A DNA stretch of 8,677 bases from a bacterium (GTDB taxonomy: Bacteria; Armatimonadota; Fimbriimonadia; Fimbriimonadales; GBS-DC): positions 1 to 8,677 of the forward strand of contig JARJMV020000078.1 of the NCBI GenBank assembly GCA_029335935.2, in the 5' to 3' direction. Below, piece after piece: positions 6,727 through 8,677 of this stretch. Under the pieces are notes generated by a model. It saw only the letters and a program-made list of their open reading frames with translations, ran no database searches and was not told the origin of the DNA. A program made the position numbers and the translations under genes. How positions within the stretch are numbered: the first letter of the stretch is position 1; each line of letters starts with the position of its first letter.

Positions 6727-6731
6727 GGAGG
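6727..6731 (+). promoter_or_regulatory. Ribosome binding site that sets the PilZ-protein start
   Basis: GGAGG lies five bases before the ATG at 6737. The frame is open upstream to 6626, but that stretch has no such site and would overlap the pilT leader region, so 6737 is preferred. Confidence 0.8.
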
Positions 6732-6736
6732 CATCT

Positions 6737-7291
6737 ATGGCGATGCAGGTGACTATCCAAGTGCCTACGAATCGGCGCACGATTGAAGGCGTGCTCATCA
6801 AATCTGATATGCAAACGAATCGCTTGAAAGTGCGCGTTGCTCAAGGCGCAGATGTTTTTCTTCCGAACACGCTGGCGCAGGCGACCCTGCTGGTGGGCGG
6901 CGTCCCACGCAAGTTCACGGTCTTTGTGAGCCCGATCGACCCCGAAACGGTGTCCCTCACGCCTGTTGCGAATGCGCAGGTGGAAGAGCGACGCAAAACC
7001 AAGCGATACCCTGTTAGCATGCCCGTCGAGATCATGGTGGACGGCTCGGTCATGTTCGCGCGTGCGCTGAATATGAGCGTATCGGGGATGGGGGTTCAAT
7101 CGCCGTATCCCCTCGATAAGGGCAAAGAGTTCACGGCGATGTTGCCTCTGCTGGGACGCGAGATGGAGCTGCAGGTGCGCGGGCGGGTGCGCAATCTTCG
7201 TGCGCAGCCCAACGGGTCGTGGTACATCGGCGCGGAGTTTATTGGGCTAAACCACACCGACCAATTGTGGCTGCGGCAGCTGTTCCCATAA
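6737..7291 (+). CDS. PilZ-domain c-di-GMP-binding protein (YcgR-like two-domain layout)
   Basis: Likely cytoplasmic c-di-GMP effector of 184 residues. Residues 1-80 form a beta-rich N-terminal domain (RRTIEGVLIKSD...LKVRV...GVPRKFTVFV) like the PilZ-N/YcgR N-domain. Residues 83-184 form the PilZ domain, with the binding motif Arg86-x-x-x-Arg90 in ERRKTKRYPV and NxSxxG as Asn112-Met-Ser114-Val-Ser-Gly117. Both canonical motifs are intact, so c-di-GMP binding is expected. GRVRNLRAQPNGSWYIGAEFIGL near the end is also typical. It is divergent from pilT with a 125-base intergenic region, suggesting a role in controlling pilus activity, which is inferred from position only. There is no membrane segment. 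A strong hairpin follows 25 bases after the stop. Confidence 0.9.
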   Translation: MAMQVTIQVPTNRRTIEGVLIKSDMQTNRLKVRVAQGADVFLPNTLAQATLLVGGVPRKFTVFVSPIDPETVSLTPVANAQVEERRKTKRYPVSMPVEIMVDGSVMFARALNMSVSGMGVQSPYPLDKGKEFTAMLPLLGREMELQVRGRVRNLRAQPNGSWYIGAEFIGLNHTDQLWLRQLFP

Positions 7292-7316
7292 GACGCTTGC
7301 CTGCATCTATCGGAGA

Positions 7317-7344
7317 CCCCCCAAAGCCGTCAGGCTTTGGGGGG
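7317..7344. terminator. Perfect 12-bp hairpin between convergent genes (probable bidirectional terminator)
   Basis: The left arm CCCCCCAAAGCC at 7317-7328 pairs without mismatch to GGCTTTGGGGGG at 7333-7344 around the four-base loop GTCA. It lies between the stop of the PilZ gene and the stop of the convergent small gene. No T-run follows on either strand, so it is not a textbook intrinsic terminator. It could still pause polymerase or protect 3' ends. Confidence 0.6.
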
Positions 7345-7371
7345 AGACGGAAGGACGGAATTGAAGCGTGT

Positions 7372-7611
7372 TCAGCGTCCACCTTTACCTGGGGGCGCGG
7401 GCAGACCGCCTGCTGGTGCAACGGGCGCCTGAGGCGCGCCATAACCACCTCCAGGCCCCGATACCGTGCCCGGCGGTGGCTCCGATGGACGCGGACCGCT
7501 CGGATCGATCTCTATGAAGTCGGCGCGCGGCCCGCTCAGCGATTGCCAAGCCAACACGCCCACCAAGAGCAGAACCGCAGCAATCAACACATAGATCAAG
7601 GTTTTATTCAT
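7372..7611 (-). CDS. Small membrane-anchored Pro/Gly-rich protein of unknown function
   Basis: A 79-residue protein I cannot assign to a named family. One N-terminal transmembrane helix spans about residues 5-22 (LIYVLIAAVLLLVGVLAW) after a short basic MNK. It is followed by an acidic stretch (RADFIEIDPSGPRPSE) and a low-complexity tail rich in Pro, Gly and Ala to the C-terminus. There is no lipobox Cys. The topology is probably a short cytoplasmic end with the tail outside. It directly follows the prepilin gene on the same strand: 11 bases separate stop and start, and the likely Shine-Dalgarno GAGG overlaps the prepilin stop TGA. The pair is thus probably coupled. Context suggests an accessory of the pilin-like protein, but this is inference. 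The ATG and clean stop make it a credible gene despite its size. Confidence 0.72.
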   Translation of the reverse strand: MNKTLIYVLIAAVLLLVGVLAWQSLSGPRADFIEIDPSGPRPSEPPPGTVSGPGGGYGAPQAPVAPAGGLPAPPGKGGR

Positions 7612-7622
7612 CGTGTCTTACC

Positions 7623-8498
7623 TCACGGCTGACCGCCCCAGACATACTCGTTCGGGTCGGTGATTGCGTAGGTAGCAGGATTGACGCCCTTGAGCAGGTC
7701 ATACGGGTGGCGCACTGCCTTGACATGTCCGTCTACCCACGCCACCGTGGCGATGCCGCTGTGATGTGGGAACTGCGAACCGCTCTGCACCAATCGCTGC
7801 CGATTGTGCCAGGGCCATGTACCGCCGTACTTGCGCCAATAGTCTTCGCTGCCCGGCTGTTCATTAATAGCCCAGCCACCGAACCAGTAGATCGTGTTAG
7901 ACCCGACATAGCTGGGAGCTTCCACGAACCAGTTGCCGCCGCCGATGCCCTCACCTGCGCTGCTGGCGTCCCAAACGCTATCCACCAGCATCACCGTACC
8001 AGCAGGACGAGGCACGCCCGCCAGCGAAATGCCGCGACTCTTGGCATAATCGTCCATTGGGCTAAGATAAAGGTGATTATAGCCCAGATTCGTCTTGATG
8101 CCGTAGCAGTAGGAGACATCGTTGCCCACGCGGCACCAGTCCTCAATCAGCACGCTGTCGGTTGCCTGCGGGTCGGAAGGGCAGCGGAACACCTGCCAGT
8201 TTTTCACATACGACTGCACCAGTTGGGGCCACACACGGTCGCCCTGATTGGGGTCATAGGTCACGAAGAACGAAGCAGGCGAGGTCATCAGGGGCGGCAT
8301 CGTCTCGTCGTAGTCCTGAATATACATCAGTACTGCCTTGACACCCTGATTAAAGTTACTGACACAGGCGGTCTTGCGTGCGCTTTCGCGCGCCTGCGCG
8401 AACACAGGGAACAGAATCGCCGCCAAGATGGCGATAATCGCGATAACGACCAGCAACTCAATCAGCGTAAAACCATTCTGCTTCCTCATCATAAACAT
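7623..8498 (-). CDS. Type IV pilin-like prepilin with H-X9-DG domain (DUF1559 type)
   Basis: Secreted pilin-like or pseudopilin-like protein processed by PilD-type prepilin peptidase. The leader ends in RKQNG, cleavage is expected between Gly and Phe, and the mature protein begins [19 protein letters not shown] with the essential Glu5. [20 protein letters not shown] and the [11 protein letters not shown] region follow. Near the C-terminus [13 protein letters not shown] gives the H-X9-DG motif that names this family. Four Cys in the mature region could form disulfides. The start is unclear: ATGs at 8498, 8492 and 8489 are in frame, giving 291, 289 or 288 residues with leaders of 9, 7 or 6, and none has a good Shine-Dalgarno. 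An open frame to 8654 would overlap efp and is rejected. Its role (pilus, secretion pseudopilus or surface protein) is unknown. Confidence 0.92.
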   Translation of the reverse strand: MFMMRKQNGFTLIELLVVIAIIAILAAILFPVFAQARESARKTACVSNFNQGVKAVLMYIQDYDETMPPLMTSPASFFVTYDPNQGDRVWPQLVQSYVKNWQVFRCPSDPQATDSVLIEDWCRVGNDVSYCYGIKTNLGYNHLYLSPMDDYAKSRGISLAGVPRPAGTVMLVDSVWDASSAGEGIGGGNWFVEAPSYVGSNTIYWFGGWAINEQPGSEDYWRKYGGTWPWHNRQRLVQSGSQFPHHSGIATVAWVDGHVKAVRHPYDLLKGVNPATYAITDPNEYVWGGQP

Positions 8499-8544
8499 TA
8501 CGGCGACGCGCCGCGAAGAATGTTCTCTAAACCGATAGGCGTTT

Positions 8545-8572
8545 TTGCCAGAATATGCCAATTGGGTAGAAT
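8545..8572 (+). promoter_or_regulatory. Promoter for efp
   Basis: TTGCCA at 8545-8550 (five of six to the -35 consensus) and TAGAAT at 8567-8572 (five of six to -10) are separated by 16 bases. Initiation near 8579 would leave a leader of about 15 bases holding the Shine-Dalgarno. The spacer contains the 8-base palindrome CCAATTGG (8558-8565), too short to call an operator. Confidence 0.6.
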
Positions 8573-8583
8573 TCCATCGGTTC

Positions 8584-8589
8584 AGGAGG
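8584..8589 (+). promoter_or_regulatory. Ribosome binding site of efp
   Basis: A perfect AGGAGG lies five bases before the ATG at 8595 and fixes the start of the truncated efp frame. Confidence 0.85.
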
Positions 8590-8594
8590 CAAGT

Positions 8595-8677
8595 ATGGTC
8601 GACACGAGCGATTTTCGCAGCGGGTTGAACATTATCATAGACGATGAGATACACACAGTCTTAGATTATCAGCAGTC
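8595..8677 (+). CDS. efp: Elongation factor P, N-terminal fragment (cut off by window edge)
   Basis: Only 27 codons are visible. They read [19 protein letters not shown] followed by HTVLDYQQ, matching the EF-P N-terminus, where the family pattern is roughly M-(I/A)-x-T-x-(D/E)-F-(R/K)-x-G-L, then a Glu/Ile turn and V-V-(D/E)-(F/Y)-Q-H. EF-P relieves ribosome stalling at polyproline stretches. The modified-residue loop near position 32-34 lies beyond the edge, so its modification type cannot be judged. The start is supported by a perfect AGGAGG and a good promoter. It is divergent from the prepilin gene. Confidence 0.9.
   Translation, partial: MVDTSDFRSGLNIIIDDEIHTVLDYQQ

Noticed and set aside
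6626..6736. Longer N-terminus for the PilZ protein
   Set aside because: The frame is open, but no ribosome site supports it. The GGAGG before 6737 and the PilZ-N-like sequence right after it favour the shorter form.
8558..8565. Palindrome CCAATTGG in the efp/prepilin divergent region
   Set aside because: Eight bases are too few to claim an operator, and no second copy was seen.
8499..8654. Longer N-terminus for the prepilin
   Set aside because: It would overlap the efp promoter and coding start and would put over 50 residues before the prepilin cleavage site. Leaders in this family are normally short.

Overview
The window is about 60% GC bacterial chromosome, densely packed with housekeeping and surface-motility genes. 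The best taxonomic hint is the prepilin at the right end. It is an H-X9-DG (DUF1559-type) prepilin with a [10 protein letters not shown] stretch after the hydrophobic helix and a YIQDYDE motif, a combination I associate with Armatimonadota (less so Planctomycetes). That assignment is an inference from family knowledge, not a database result.

Layout from left to right. A minus-strand SLC13/DASS-type anion permease with the start of a TrkA-C (RCK-C) domain runs off the left edge. Divergent from it is a tight plus-strand operon: apt (adenine salvage), a dgt-like dNTP triphosphohydrolase 3 bases later, and a 115-residue zinc-ribbon protein whose GTG start overlaps the dgt stop. Next come a plus-strand tRNA with a CAT anticodon (most like the lysidine-modified tRNA-Ile2) and a membrane M48 metalloprotease. 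Convergent to these is a minus-strand block. Read in its own direction it runs pilT, an SDR oxidoreductase (3-base gap), tmRNA (ssrA, tag ANTNYALAA) and tRNA-Arg(TCT). Divergent from pilT is a PilZ-domain protein with intact c-di-GMP-binding motifs. A perfect 12-bp hairpin separates it from the convergent prepilin plus small membrane-anchored protein pair. The first 83 bases of efp (EF-P) enter at the right edge, divergent from the prepilin.

Functional themes are nucleotide salvage and dNTP control (apt, dgt), translation and ribosome rescue (two tRNAs, tmRNA, EF-P), and type IV pilus or pseudopilus biology (pilT, PilZ, prepilin). The divergent pilT/PilZ pair suggests c-di-GMP control of pilus retraction, which is an inference from position.

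I see no CRISPR array, transposase, integrase, phage gene or toxin-antitoxin pair, and no stretch over 300 bases without a gene. I did not find a convincing undescribed system. The most interesting pattern is small-scale: six candidate -10 boxes share GG immediately upstream of a TATAAT-like hexamer, and most have no recognisable -35. Other points worth a second look are the altered AIRNLIRE motif of PilT, the uncharacterised zinc-ribbon third gene of the apt-dgt operon, and the 79-residue Pro/Gly-rich partner of the prepilin.
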